Below the pieces are notes generated by a model, which was not told where the DNA came from, searched no databases, and saw only the letters and a program-made list of their open reading frames with translations. A stretch of DNA of 41,098 bases from Gammaproteobacteria bacterium (GTDB lineage Bacteria; Pseudomonadota; Gammaproteobacteria; GRL18). Both the position numbers and the translations under genes were made by a program. The stretch spans positions 1 to 41,098 of the forward strand of contig JALUZF010000040.1 of assembly GCA_027012135.1 (NCBI GenBank). The letters are read 5' to 3'. Shown piece after piece: positions 17,356 to 25,499 of the stretch (position 1 is the first letter of the stretch; each line of letters starts with the position of its first letter).

Positions 17356-17742
17356 ATGCTTAAACAGGGCTTAAAATACAGACAACAAAAAGGTTTTACT
17401 CTGGTTGGATGGATAATTGTTATTGCTATATTTCTGTTCTTTGCTTACCTGGCCATGATTCTGACTCCCGTTATTGTGGGTAACCACACCATGGATCGTA
17501 TTCTGGAATCCTTAAAAGAAGAACCCGGTATTACCCAGAAGTCCAAACGCCAGATCTGGCGTTTAATAGACAACCGCATGCTGATTAACCAGGTTCGCAG
17601 TGTCACCAAAGATGATTTTGAAATTGTTAAAGAACCCAATAAAGTTGTGGTCTACCTGGAATATGAAGACCGGGTGCATTTTGCAGCTAATATTTATATC
17701 GTTTTCGAACGGGAAAAATCCGTAGAACTGGTTAGAAATTGA
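17356..17742 (+). CDS. DUF4845-family membrane protein
   Basis: The 128-aa protein has one N-terminal membrane helix (about residues 17-37) and a small soluble domain, as in the DUF4845 family regularly found between lepB and rnc. Its start KGFTLVGWIIVIAIF resembles a type IV prepilin N-terminus, but the usual glutamate after FTLV is replaced by glycine. AGAAGGAAA is a strong ribosome-binding site. The function is unknown; the periplasmic location of the C-terminal part is inferred. Confidence 0.85.
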   Translation: MLKQGLKYRQQKGFTLVGWIIVIAIFLFFAYLAMILTPVIVGNHTMDRILESLKEEPGITQKSKRQIWRLIDNRMLINQVRSVTKDDFEIVKEPNKVVVYLEYEDRVHFAANIYIVFEREKSVELVRN

Positions 17743-18419
17743 TAAAAAATCTTGATCCTTTATGTACCAGGCTGGGTTATCATTTTAAAGATATCAGCCT
17801 CCTTAAAGTGGCTTTAAGTCATCGCAGTATTGGTAAAAATAATAATGAACGCCTGGAATTTCTGGGTGACTCGGTGGTCGGTTATGTGATTGCCCAGGAG
17901 CTTTACCAGAGACTGGCTGATGATAGTGAGGGTAATTTAAGCCGTTATCGTTCTCTGCTGGTTAAGGGTGATACCCTGGCCAGTATTGCCCGACAGTTTG
18001 AAGTCGGGAAGTATTTAAAACTGGGCGGCGGTGAACTCAAAAGCGGCGGTTACCGGCGTGATTCTATTCTGGCTGATGCCATGGAAGCCATTATTGGTGC
18101 CATTACTCTGGATTCTGATATTGAACAGGCCCGTCAATGTATTTTAAGCTGGTATAAAAGTCGCCTGGATAATATTACCTCTCTTGATCTCAAAGACCCC
18201 AAAACCCGTCTGCAGGAATATCTTCAGTCCCGGAAATACGAATTACCGAAATATAAGGTGGTTTCTGTTAACGGTAAGGAGCATGCCCAGATTTTCCAGG
18301 TGGACTGCACTGTTACTGAACTGGGGCAGACTATTTCTGCCCAGGGCAAAACCCGCCGGGCGGCAGAGCAGAAAAGTGCGGAACTAATGCTTGAAAAAAT
18401 TTCAGAGAAAAACCAATGA
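17739..18419 (+). CDS. rnc: Ribonuclease III
   Basis: RNase III cuts double-stranded RNA, processes rRNA precursors and trims structured mRNAs. The 226-aa protein has the signature NERLEFLGDSVVGYVIA (about residues 36-52, catalytic Asp44), the second acidic site DAMEAIIGAI and a C-terminal double-stranded RNA-binding domain (about 153-222, DPKTRLQEYLQSRKYELPKY). The start is TTG at 17739, overlapping the previous stop by four bases (TTGA). No upstream ATG is available in frame without deep overlap. Confidence 0.96.
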   Translation: MIKNLDPLCTRLGYHFKDISLLKVALSHRSIGKNNNERLEFLGDSVVGYVIAQELYQRLADDSEGNLSRYRSLLVKGDTLASIARQFEVGKYLKLGGGELKSGGYRRDSILADAMEAIIGAITLDSDIEQARQCILSWYKSRLDNITSLDLKDPKTRLQEYLQSRKYELPKYKVVSVNGKEHAQIFQVDCTVTELGQTISAQGKTRRAAEQKSAELMLEKISEKNQ

Positions 18420-19360
18420 CCGATACTGATAACCCTGGAGAGGGCACTGCCTCATTTCCGGATGACTACCGCAGCGGCTATGTGGCCATTATCGGTCGAC
18501 CTAATGTAGGCAAGTCCACCCTGTTAAACCGTATCCTGGGGTTTCATCTCAGTATCACCTCCAAAAAGCCCCAGACTACCCGTCACCGTTTACTGGGTAT
18601 TAAAACCACCCGTACCGCCCAGGCGGTTTATATTGATACCCCGGGACTGCACCAGAATTATAAAGGGGCTATTCACCGCTATATGAACCGTGAAGCCTTA
18701 ACGACCCTGCAGGATGTGGATGTGATTGTTTTTGTAGTGGACGGTCTTAGATTAACCCCGGAAGATGAGTATGCAATTACTTTGCTGGAAAAATGCGATC
18801 AGCCGGTGATTCTGGTGGTTAATAAAACCGACAAGATAAAAAACAAGAAACTACTACTGCCATTTCTGGAAAATATCAGTCAAAGACTCAAGTTTGCCCA
18901 GGTTCTTCCAGTATCAGCCGCCAAAGGCAGTAATGTGGCAGAACTGGAAAAAGCCATAGAAGCCCATCTGCATATTTCTTCCCCTTATTATCCTGAAGAG
19001 CAGATCACGGACAAATCGGAGCGTTTCCTGGCCGCTGAACTGATCCGGGAAAAAATTATGCGCCTGCTGGGACAGGAAGTACCTTATGCTACAGCCGTAG
19101 AAGTGGAAGCTTTTGAAGAAGATGAAAAACTGATTAAAATAGCTGCCATTATCTGGGTTGAAAGGGACAATCAGAAAAGCATAATTATTGGTCATAAAGG
19201 CCAGCAGTTAAAGGAGATCGGCAAACAGGCCCGCCTGTCTATGGAAGGGCTGTATAACAAAAAAGTGTTTCTGAAACTCTGGGTTAAGGTTAAGGACGGC
19301 TGGTCGGATGATGAGCGTGCATTAAAAAGCCTGGGCTATTTTGATGAATACGGTGCCTGA
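18416..19360 (+). CDS. era: GTPase Era, 30S ribosome maturation
   Basis: Era is an essential GTPase that binds 16S rRNA near its 3' end during 30S assembly. The 314-aa protein has G1 GRPNVGKST (27-35), the switch-region TTRHRLLGI, G3 DTPG, G4 NKTD and G5 VSAAKG, then a KH RNA-binding domain (IIGHKGQQLKEIGKQAR, KVFLKLWVKVK). It overlaps rnc by four bases (ATGA). rnc-era coupling is conserved and links rRNA cutting with maturation. Confidence 0.97.
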   Translation: MTDTDNPGEGTASFPDDYRSGYVAIIGRPNVGKSTLLNRILGFHLSITSKKPQTTRHRLLGIKTTRTAQAVYIDTPGLHQNYKGAIHRYMNREALTTLQDVDVIVFVVDGLRLTPEDEYAITLLEKCDQPVILVVNKTDKIKNKKLLLPFLENISQRLKFAQVLPVSAAKGSNVAELEKAIEAHLHISSPYYPEEQITDKSERFLAAELIREKIMRLLGQEVPYATAVEVEAFEEDEKLIKIAAIIWVERDNQKSIIIGHKGQQLKEIGKQARLSMEGLYNKKVFLKLWVKVKDGWSDDERALKSLGYFDEYGA

Positions 19361-20111
19361 TCGGGTAAAACTGGATCATAAAAAGGCGGTGGTTCTTCAC
19401 CATTATAATTATCAGGACAACAGCCTGATTGTTAATTTTTTTGTGCAGGATCTGGGAAAACTCAGCGCTGTAGCCAGGGGTGTAAAAAATTCAAAAAAAA
19501 GCCGTTACGCCTTATTGCAGCCTTTCCAGCAACTGATTATCAGCTTAAGTGGCAAAGGCGATCTGCTGACTCTGACTCAGGTAGAGGCGCTGTCGCAGGC
19601 GGATTCAGAAAAATGGAACCTGAAGGGCAAGTCTCTTTATTGCGCCTACTATATTAATGAACTGCTGCTAAATCTTTTGCCCTCTCATACTGACTGCTCG
19701 GCTATCTTCAACCTTTATCATGAAGTCCTGAAACTGCTGAGCAGTCACATTGATGACAGTGCCCAGGACAACTTTCATTATGAAATTCCTCTGCGTCTGT
19801 TTGAGCTGAAATTACTGGAGTTTCTGGGTTATGGCCTGAACCTGACAGTGGATCAGAGCAGTGGTGAGAAGGTCAGTGCTGACAGGCAATATTATTACCA
19901 GCTGGATGTCGGGCCGTATCTTCAGCAGAATACCGAGGTACAGGCTTTATTGATTAGCGGTCAGACTTTGTTGGATATGGCCCAAAGCCGGTTTAATGAT
20001 CAGAAAACCTTGCATGAAAGCAAACAATTATTAAAATGGGCTATTTCCCAGCATCTGAATAAACCTTTAAAAAGCCGTGAGCTGTTTAAACAATTATACG
20101 CTAATAAATAA
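19344..20111 (+). CDS. recO: DNA repair protein RecO
   Basis: RecO helps load RecA at gaps covered by single-strand binding protein. The 255-aa protein has the N-terminal OB fold (HKKAVVLHHYNYQDNSLIV, DLGKLSAVARGVK) and the helical C-terminal domain (YINELLLNLLP, RLFELKLLEFLGYGLNL). The zinc-site cysteines found in some RecO families are missing, as in several gammaproteobacteria. ATG 19344 lies inside the end of era; a TTG at 19341 is also possible. Confidence 0.93.
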   Translation: MNTVPDRVKLDHKKAVVLHHYNYQDNSLIVNFFVQDLGKLSAVARGVKNSKKSRYALLQPFQQLIISLSGKGDLLTLTQVEALSQADSEKWNLKGKSLYCAYYINELLLNLLPSHTDCSAIFNLYHEVLKLLSSHIDDSAQDNFHYEIPLRLFELKLLEFLGYGLNLTVDQSSGEKVSADRQYYYQLDVGPYLQQNTEVQALLISGQTLLDMAQSRFNDQKTLHESKQLLKWAISQHLNKPLKSRELFKQLYANK

Positions 20112-20117
20112 AATACC

Positions 20118-20146
20118 CCTCGTTCCCGAGCAGGAGCATGGGAACC
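20118..20146. repeat. REP-like hairpin between recO and pdxJ
   Basis: GTTCCC (20122-20127) and GGGAAC (20140-20145) enclose GAGCAGGAGCAT and are flanked by CCTC on the left. This resembles a widespread bacterial repeat built as GTTCCC-N12-GGGAAC. The central part is no longer fully self-complementary. It lies in the 66-bp recO-pdxJ gap. Confidence 0.5.
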
Positions 20147-20177
20147 TGAAGTCATTCCTTTAATTGAGGACAAGAGT

Positions 20178-20930
20178 TTGAGAACCAAATTAATACGCAG
20201 CGATTCCATTTTACTGGGCGTCAATATCGATCACATTGCTACTTTAAGACAGGCACGAGGCACCCGTTATCCAGATCCGGTCAAAGCGGCTATGGATGTG
20301 GAGCAGGCCGGCGGGGACAGTATTACCCTGCATTTAAGAGAGGATCGCCGGCATATCCAGGAACGGGATGTGTTTTTAATTAAGGAAGTCCTGCAGACCC
20401 GAATGAATCTGGAAATGGCCGTTACCGAGAGTATGCTGGATATTGCTGAACAGGTTAAACCGGCAGACTGCTGTCTGGTGCCGGAAAAAAGGGAAGAGTT
20501 AACCACTGAAGGCGGTCTGGATGTGGCCGGGCAGGTTTCTAAAATTACTGATGCCTGCCAGCGCCTGTCTGAGACCGGGGTGCGAGTCTCATTATTTATT
20601 GATGCGGATAAAGCCCAGATTGATGCGGCAGCCCAGGTGATGGCACCGGTTATTGAAATACATACCGGGCATTATGCTGATTTTCAGGGTGAGCAACAGC
20701 AACAGGAGTTTGAACGCATTAAAGAAGGTGTACTGTATGCACGCTCACTGGGGCTGGCCGTTAATGCCGGTCATGGCCTGCATTATCATAATGTTGAACC
20801 GATTGCAGCTCTGGAGGATATTGAAGAGCTGAACATCGGTCATGCCATTATTGCTCATGCCTTATTTGTGGGCCTGCCGCAGGCGGTAAAGGAAATGAAA
20901 AAATTAATGTTAAAAGCAAGAAATTTTTAA
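20178..20930 (+). CDS. pdxJ: Pyridoxine 5'-phosphate synthase
   Basis: PdxJ joins 1-deoxyxylulose 5-phosphate with aminoacetone phosphate to make pyridoxine 5'-phosphate, the vitamin B6 precursor. The 250-aa TIM-barrel protein has [17 protein letters not shown] at the start, then [33 protein letters not shown] and the end block [15 protein letters not shown]. The start is TTG at 20178 with GAGGA at 20166-20170. The acpS gene that often follows pdxJ is not in this window. Confidence 0.96.
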   Translation: MRTKLIRSDSILLGVNIDHIATLRQARGTRYPDPVKAAMDVEQAGGDSITLHLREDRRHIQERDVFLIKEVLQTRMNLEMAVTESMLDIAEQVKPADCCLVPEKREELTTEGGLDVAGQVSKITDACQRLSETGVRVSLFIDADKAQIDAAAQVMAPVIEIHTGHYADFQGEQQQQEFERIKEGVLYARSLGLAVNAGHGLHYHNVEPIAALEDIEELNIGHAIIAHALFVGLPQAVKEMKKLMLKARNF

Positions 20931-20987
20931 TTAAATAAGCGTTACAGGGTGAAATTTGATTTTTTCTGTAATAATAAAAAATAATTG

Positions 20988-21015
20988 TTGACTCTACCCT
21001 AAATGGGTATATAAT
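20988..21015 (+). promoter_or_regulatory. Promoter of the cold-shock gene
   Basis: TTGACT (20988-20993) and TATAAT (21010-21015) are separated by 16 bp. The -10 is a perfect consensus and the -35 has one mismatch. Transcription should begin near 21022. Confidence 0.7.
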
Positions 21016-21021
21016 CTATTT

Positions 21022-21228
21022 CAGCTTGAAAGTACGACTTATATTTATGCACACCCCTCGATATTCTTTCTTTTAAAAAGACTGAATACTCGTCAAGTTT
21101 TTCATAAGTAAATAGCACCACTTCTCAGCACAACCCGTTCCTGGTTCTTGTTTTAGCTCCGATTTAAATGGTTTAAAACAGTTCAATGGACACTATTAAA
21201 ATTACTAATTGGAAAAGGATATAATTAT
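21022..21228 (+). promoter_or_regulatory. Long 5' leader of the cold-shock gene
   Basis: About 205 bases lie between the predicted transcription start and the ATG, with no reading frame. Long untranslated leaders that refold at low temperature are typical of cspA-like genes. GGAAAAGGA (21211-21219) is the ribosome-binding site. A specific cold-box sequence cannot be confirmed by eye. Confidence 0.5.
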
Positions 21229-21429
21229 ATGTCTACTGGTACCGTAAAATGGTTTAACGAATCTAAAGGTTTTGGTTTTATTGAGCAGGATTCTGGTCCT
21301 GACGTTTTCGCTCATTTCAGTGCGATTTCTGGCTCAGGTTTCAAAACTTTAATTGAAGGTCAAAAAGTTGAGTTCACTGTAACTCAAGGTCAAAAAGGCC
21401 CTCAGGCAGAAAATATTGTTGTGGTATAA
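21229..21429 (+). CDS. CspA-family cold-shock protein
   Basis: The 66-aa single-domain protein binds single-stranded RNA and DNA and prevents unwanted secondary structure. The nucleic-acid motifs RNP1 (KGFGFI) and RNP2 (VFAHF) are intact, as is the opening [15 protein letters not shown]. The codon choice is A/T-rich and differs from most neighbours, which fits a highly expressed small gene. Its own promoter, long leader and strong terminator make it a single-gene unit. Which csp paralogue it is cannot be decided from sequence. Confidence 0.96.
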   Translation: MSTGTVKWFNESKGFGFIEQDSGPDVFAHFSAISGSGFKTLIEGQKVEFTVTQGQKGPQAENIVVV

Positions 21430-21456
21430 TACTTTTTAAGTAAGTTACTAACACTG

Positions 21457-21494
21457 AAAAAAGGGTAAGTCTGAAAAGACTTACCCTTTTTTTT
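21457..21494 (+). terminator. Rho-independent terminator of the cold-shock gene
   Basis: The arms AAAAAAGGGTAAGTC and GACTTACCCTTTTTT form a perfect stem with a TGAAAA loop, followed by more T (eight T in all). It begins 27 bases after the stop codon. Confidence 0.93.
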
Positions 21495-21584
21495 GTCTGA
21501 AATTAAGTAAAAAGGCCAGATCGGGTACATTCACAGCAAGAAGAATAAAGTTAAAGTAATTTCTAGATTATTGCTCTAAGTTGA

Positions 21585-21613
21585 TTGACAAGAGAGCTCA
21601 ATAAGCCTATCTT
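21585..21613 (+). promoter_or_regulatory. Candidate promoter after the cold-shock terminator
   Basis: TTGACA (21585-21590) and TATCTT (21608-21613) are 17 bp apart: a perfect -35 with a -10 that has two mismatches. It would drive the short frames at 21648-21842 and 21844-21903. Confidence 0.45.
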
Positions 21614-21647
21614 TATTACTAAGAGTAAATATAAATTTTCTCTAAGC

Positions 21648-21842
21648 GTGAAAACACTCACGGAAATAATAAATTTTCCGGTATATGATCTCACTAAACC
21701 TGAAGCAAAAGATTCACTTTTAAGTGTTCAAACTTTTCCTGACAGAAAAAGATTTTCCAGAAGGGGGTTTCAGGAACAGTTGAGAACGAAAATTATGTTA
21801 TTTAATTGGGTTTATCTCAACTTAGCATTAAAGGGGTGGTAA
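21648..21842 (+). CDS. Hypothetical 64-aa protein, doubtful
   Basis: I do not recognise this frame. Starting from GTG 21648 it reads MKTLTEIINFPVYDL at the N-terminus, has a basic middle (DRKRFSRRGFQEQLR) and ends with the aromatic FNWVYLNLALKGW. An alternative TTG at 21585 coincides with the -35 box of a candidate promoter and is unlikely. The Shine-Dalgarno is weak. It is plus strand, convergent with pycB, and ends one base before a short hydrophobic frame. It may be a real small protein, a decayed gene end or chance. Confidence 0.3.
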   Translation: MKTLTEIINFPVYDLTKPEAKDSLLSVQTFPDRKRFSRRGFQEQLRTKIMLFNWVYLNLALKGW

Positions 21843-21843
21843 A

Positions 21844-21903
21844 ATGATGACTTTATTTGTTTTGGCCTGTGTATTTCTTGTTCTGATCACTGTGCCAGTA
21901 TAA
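21844..21903 (+). CDS. Possible 19-aa hydrophobic peptide
   Basis: ATG 21844 opens MMTLFVLACVFLVLITVPV and then stops. GGGGTGG lies five bases before the start, a strong ribosome-binding site. The peptide is almost entirely hydrophobic and would span a membrane. It starts one base after the preceding 64-aa frame ends, suggesting translational coupling. I cannot match it to a known family; it could be a small membrane peptide or the first part of a truncated gene. Confidence 0.35.
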   Translation: MMTLFVLACVFLVLITVPV

Positions 21904-21907
21904 GTCG

Positions 21908-23719
21908 CTATTCAATAGCAACTAAAATCTCGTCCGGGTTAACGGAATCACCCTTGGATACATAAACTTCAGTTACAGTACCTGAAATGGATGCCTGTAT
22001 TTCGGTTTCCATTTTCATGGCCTCAGTGATGATAACCGGTGAACCGGCTTCCACATGGTCGCCGACCTTCACCAGTACCTCGACAATGACACCAGGCATG
22101 GATGTGGTCACATGGCCGGGCTGAGATGCTTTCGGATGCTTGCTGCTGCCGGAACGAGATTGCTGTTCGGAGTTGTCTTCCAGTTCTGATAATATTTCTA
22201 CCTGTACCTCTTCCGGTACACCGTCCAGTGTCATATAAAAAGGCCGTCTGTCCTGATTGGGGTGTCCGGTTCCGGTGACTTTTATATGGTATTCTTCACC
22301 ATGCAGGGTAATTAAAAATTCTGTAGGTGCTTTGGAAGCAGTCTGTTCTTTTTCACCAATGGGTTCCAGATATTCCGGTGTCAGTGTGCCGGCGGCCCGT
22401 TGTTCCAGAAAGTCCTTGCCTATATCCGGGAACATGGCGAATATCATGATATCTTCAGGCGTTTCAGCCAGTTTACCAATTTCTTTTTTCAGTCGGGACA
22501 GTTCCGGTTTTAATAAATCGGCTGGACGACACTCTATAACCGCCTCATTGCCTATAGCCAGCTGCTGAACCTTTTTATTGACTTTGCCCGGTGCTTTGCC
22601 GTATTTGCCCTGCAGATACAGTTTGACTTCATTGGTAATGGTTTTATAACGCTGACCTGTTAATACATTTAATACCGCCTGGGTACCCACTATCTGAGAT
22701 GTGGGAGTGACCAGCGGCGGGTAGCCCAGATCGGCCCGTACCCGGGGAATTTCTTCCAGGACATCGTTCATGCGGGTCAGTTCACCCTGTTCCTTGAGCT
22801 GATTAGATAAATTTGAAATCATGCCGCCGGGCACCTGATTGACCTGTACCCGGGTATCCAGTCCGGTAAACTCACTTTCAAACTGGTGGTATTTTTTTCT
22901 CACCTGGTAAAAATAAGCTCCGATTTCCTGTAATTCAGGCAGATCTAATTTAGTGTCATAATTGGTATTTTTTAAGGCCGCCACCATGCTTTCTGTGGTG
23001 GGGTGACTGGTGCCTTCAGCAAAAGCAGAAATGGCGGTGTCAATACCGCTGCAGCCGGCTTCCAGAGCCTTAAGCTGACACATGGAAGCCAGTCCTGCGG
23101 TGGCATGAGAGTGCAGATGTACCGGAACGTCCAGGGCGTCCACCAGGGCTTTAACCAGTTCTGAAGTACTGTACGGGGTTAACAGGCCGGCCATGTCCTT
23201 AATAACAATGGAACTGCAGCCCATTTTTTCCATCTGTTTAGCCATTTTGACAAAAAGTTTATTGTTATGTACCGGACTGGTGGTATAGGCAATGGCTCCC
23301 TGGGCATGTTTGCCGTATTTTTTAACCGCCTTGATAGAGGCTTTCAGGTTCCTGACATCGTTCATGGCATCAAAAATACGAAAGACATCTATGCCGTTCA
23401 GTGCCGACAGGCGGATAAATTCCTTGACTACATCATCGGAATAATGGCGATAACCCAGCAGGTTCTGGCCCCGCAGCAGCATTTGTAAACGGGTGTCCGG
23501 CAGGGCTTCTCTGAGTTTTGTTAAGCGCTCCCAGGGATCTTCCTTTAAAAAACGGATACAGCTGTCAAAAGTGGCACCACCCCAAACTTCCAGAGACCAG
23601 AAGCCAATGTTATTGAGTTTTTCGCAGATGGGCAGCATGTCTTCGGTGCGCATGCGGGTGGCAATTAAAGACTGGTGACCGTCTCTTAAAACTGTTTCAG
23701 TAACGCGCGTTTTTCCCAT
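21908..23719 (-). CDS. pycB: Pyruvate carboxylase subunit B (carboxyltransferase plus biotin domain)
   Basis: This subunit moves the carboxyl group from biotin to pyruvate, giving oxaloacetate for the TCA cycle. The 603-aa protein has the carboxyltransferase barrel (ETVLRDGHQSLIATRM at the start, FRIFDAMNDVRN, HLHSHATAGLASM), the conserved PYC/OAD C-terminal part and a biotin domain with EAMKMETE, biotin-accepting Lys569. The same architecture is found in the alpha subunit of the oxaloacetate decarboxylase sodium pump. The adjacent biotin carboxylase and the lack of oadB/oadG nearby favour pyruvate carboxylase. It starts 18 bases after pycA with AGGAA upstream. Confidence 0.88.
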   Translation of the reverse strand: MGKTRVTETVLRDGHQSLIATRMRTEDMLPICEKLNNIGFWSLEVWGGATFDSCIRFLKEDPWERLTKLREALPDTRLQMLLRGQNLLGYRHYSDDVVKEFIRLSALNGIDVFRIFDAMNDVRNLKASIKAVKKYGKHAQGAIAYTTSPVHNNKLFVKMAKQMEKMGCSSIVIKDMAGLLTPYSTSELVKALVDALDVPVHLHSHATAGLASMCQLKALEAGCSGIDTAISAFAEGTSHPTTESMVAALKNTNYDTKLDLPELQEIGAYFYQVRKKYHQFESEFTGLDTRVQVNQVPGGMISNLSNQLKEQGELTRMNDVLEEIPRVRADLGYPPLVTPTSQIVGTQAVLNVLTGQRYKTITNEVKLYLQGKYGKAPGKVNKKVQQLAIGNEAVIECRPADLLKPELSRLKKEIGKLAETPEDIMIFAMFPDIGKDFLEQRAAGTLTPEYLEPIGEKEQTASKAPTEFLITLHGEEYHIKVTGTGHPNQDRRPFYMTLDGVPEEVQVEILSELEDNSEQQSRSGSSKHPKASQPGHVTTSMPGVIVEVLVKVGDHVEAGSPVIITEAMKMETEIQASISGTVTEVYVSKGDSVNPDEILVAIE

Positions 23720-23737
23720 AATAGTTTCCTGAGGCTG

Positions 23738-25156
23738 TTACATACCCTGGTAGGCAGCAATGGCGGCGGCAAATGCCAGAGCCAGATGTTGTTGTGAACA
23801 TTTTACAGAATAATTGACCAGTTCAGGGTGCTGTTCCACAAAACTGGTATCAAAATGACCGCTGACAAAATCAGCTGATTTTAAAATACTCATTTGATAG
23901 GGGATGGTGGTTTTTACCCCGTAAACGCCCATATCTTTTAATGCCCGTTTGGCTCGTTGAATGACTTCATCCCATTCCAGTGCCCAGACAATCAGCTTGG
24001 CACACATGGAATCATAGTAGGGTGGGATCTCATAACCGGTATAAATGGCTGCGTCGGTACGAATGCCCGGCCCGCCGGGTGCAAAATAGCGGGTAATGCG
24101 GCCATAACTGGGCAGAAAATCATTTTTAGGATCTTCGGCATTGATCCTGAACTCCATAGCATAGCCGCGGATCTGTATGTCCTGCTGCTGGTAGCGCAGG
24201 GGCATATTGCTGGCAATACGAAACTGTTCCTGGACGATGTCTATACCGGTGATCTGTTCGGTAATGGTATGCTCTACCTGCAGGCGGGTATTCACTTCCA
24301 TAAAATAAAACAGATCATTTTCATCCATTAGAAATTCTACGGTACCGGCATTGGTATAACCGGCGGCTTTTGCTGCTTTAACGGCCAGCTCCCCAATGGT
24401 GTGACGCTGCTGTTCATTTAGCTGTGGAGAGGGGGCTATTTCAATCAGTTTCTGGTGCCGGCGCTGAATAGAGCAGTCACGTTCAAACAGGTGGATAACA
24501 TTGCCATGTTCATCGGCCAGGATCTGCACCTCGATATGTTTTGGATTTACCACACATTTTTCCAGAAACACATCAGCCGATCCAAAAGCCTTAGTGGCTT
24601 CAGAAATGACTCTTGGAAAATTATGCTTCAGTTCACTCTTATTATGGCACAGACGAATACCTCGGCCGCCACCACCGGATGTGGCTTTTAACATAACCGG
24701 ATAGCCAATGCTATTCGCCACACTCAGGGCTTCATGAATACCTGCCAGATTGCCGTCACTGCCGGGTGTTACCGGCACACCGGCGGCAATCATAGTGGCG
24801 CGGGCCTGGGTTTTATTGCCCAGTTTTTCAATAACATCGGAAGTGGGGCCGATAAACTTGATATTACGGCGTTCACAGATTCGGGCAAAGAGCGGGTTTT
24901 CAGACAGAAATCCGTAACCCGGGTGAATAGCATCGCACTCTGAAGCCAGAGCAATATTGACCAGTCTGTGGGCATTCAGATAGCCACTGACGGGATCAGG
25001 GCCAAGCGAATAAGCCTCATCGGCTTTTTTGACATGCAGGGCGTTTCGATCGGCTTCAGCATACACCGCTACTGAAGTAATACCCATCTCGGCACAGGCG
25101 CGAATAATCCGTACTGCAATTTCCCCGCGATTGGCTATCAGTATTTTTTTTATCAC
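23738..25156 (-). CDS. pycA: Pyruvate carboxylase subunit A (biotin carboxylase)
   Basis: The subunit carboxylates biotin on PycB using bicarbonate and ATP. The 472-aa protein has the biotin carboxylase fold: KILIANRGEIAVRIIRAC, HPGYGFLSENPLFA, the ATP-grasp glycine loop KATSGGGGRGIRL, RDCSIQRRHQKLIEIAPSP and FMEVNTRLQVEHTITEQITG with the catalytic Arg. The C-terminal tail past about residue 445 (CSQQHLALAFAAAIAAYQGM) suits the longer PycA form rather than AccC (about 450 aa). The start is GTG. It is upstream of pycB on the same strand. AccC of acetyl-CoA carboxylase is the alternative, made unlikely by the context. Confidence 0.88.
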   Translation of the reverse strand: MIKKILIANRGEIAVRIIRACAEMGITSVAVYAEADRNALHVKKADEAYSLGPDPVSGYLNAHRLVNIALASECDAIHPGYGFLSENPLFARICERRNIKFIGPTSDVIEKLGNKTQARATMIAAGVPVTPGSDGNLAGIHEALSVANSIGYPVMLKATSGGGGRGIRLCHNKSELKHNFPRVISEATKAFGSADVFLEKCVVNPKHIEVQILADEHGNVIHLFERDCSIQRRHQKLIEIAPSPQLNEQQRHTIGELAVKAAKAAGYTNAGTVEFLMDENDLFYFMEVNTRLQVEHTITEQITGIDIVQEQFRIASNMPLRYQQQDIQIRGYAMEFRINAEDPKNDFLPSYGRITRYFAPGGPGIRTDAAIYTGYEIPPYYDSMCAKLIVWALEWDEVIQRAKRALKDMGVYGVKTTIPYQMSILKSADFVSGHFDTSFVEQHPELVNYSVKCSQQHLALAFAAAIAAYQGM

Positions 25157-25291
25157 CTGAATTCTCGCTAATATGCTGTATCGGTTTATAAAAAAATGGT
25201 TTAAAAAGTCTGTTTTTTCAAGCTGCTAAGTAGAAAGTTAGAATAATAAAAAAGTTCCATGTTAAATATACGGTCAGGGTGGGGGCATACT

Positions 25292-25310
25292 TTTAATGAT
25301 TCTCATTTAG
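25292..25310. promoter_or_regulatory. Fur-box-like site upstream of pycA
   Basis: AATGATTCTCATT (25295-25307) is a palindrome (AATGA-TTC-TCATT) matching 11 of 13 core positions of the Fur-box consensus AATGATAATCATT. It lies about 140 bp before the pycA start and 460 bp before the GGDEF-EAL gene, so pycA is the closer target. Confidence 0.4.
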
Positions 25311-25321
25311 ACTCAAATACC

Positions 25322-25449
25322 GTATCTATTGACCGCACTCCTTGCTGAAGACACCTTAAATCCATCCATGGAGGCTTTTCGGCAGCATTTCCGCCTTTCA
25401 TGGCGGTCATGCTGCCGAAACTTCATCAAGAAGCACGGTCAATAGATAC
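25322..25449. repeat. 128-bp palindromic element with terminal inverted repeats
   Basis: The ends GTATCTATTGACCG (25322-25335) and CGGTCAATAGATAC (25436-25449) are perfect inverted repeats, and the match continues imperfectly to 29 bp (25 of 29). Inside is a second hairpin TTTCGGCAGCAT (25377-25388) / ATGCTGCCGAAA (25409-25420) with an inner CCGCC/GGCGG pair. It contains no coding frame. The build (nested palindromes, intergenic) is that of a MITE or REP-type element. Only one copy is in the window. Confidence 0.75.
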
Positions 25450-25499
25450 TCAGAGGTTATAAATTTCAAATTGAACATATTTTAACCAAAGTATGATCC

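Noticed and set aside
21908-25156. Oxaloacetate decarboxylase sodium pump
   Set aside because: The large subunit fits OadA, but a biotin carboxylase is directly upstream and no oadB or oadG is present; the nearby 19-aa hydrophobic frame is too short and on the other strand.
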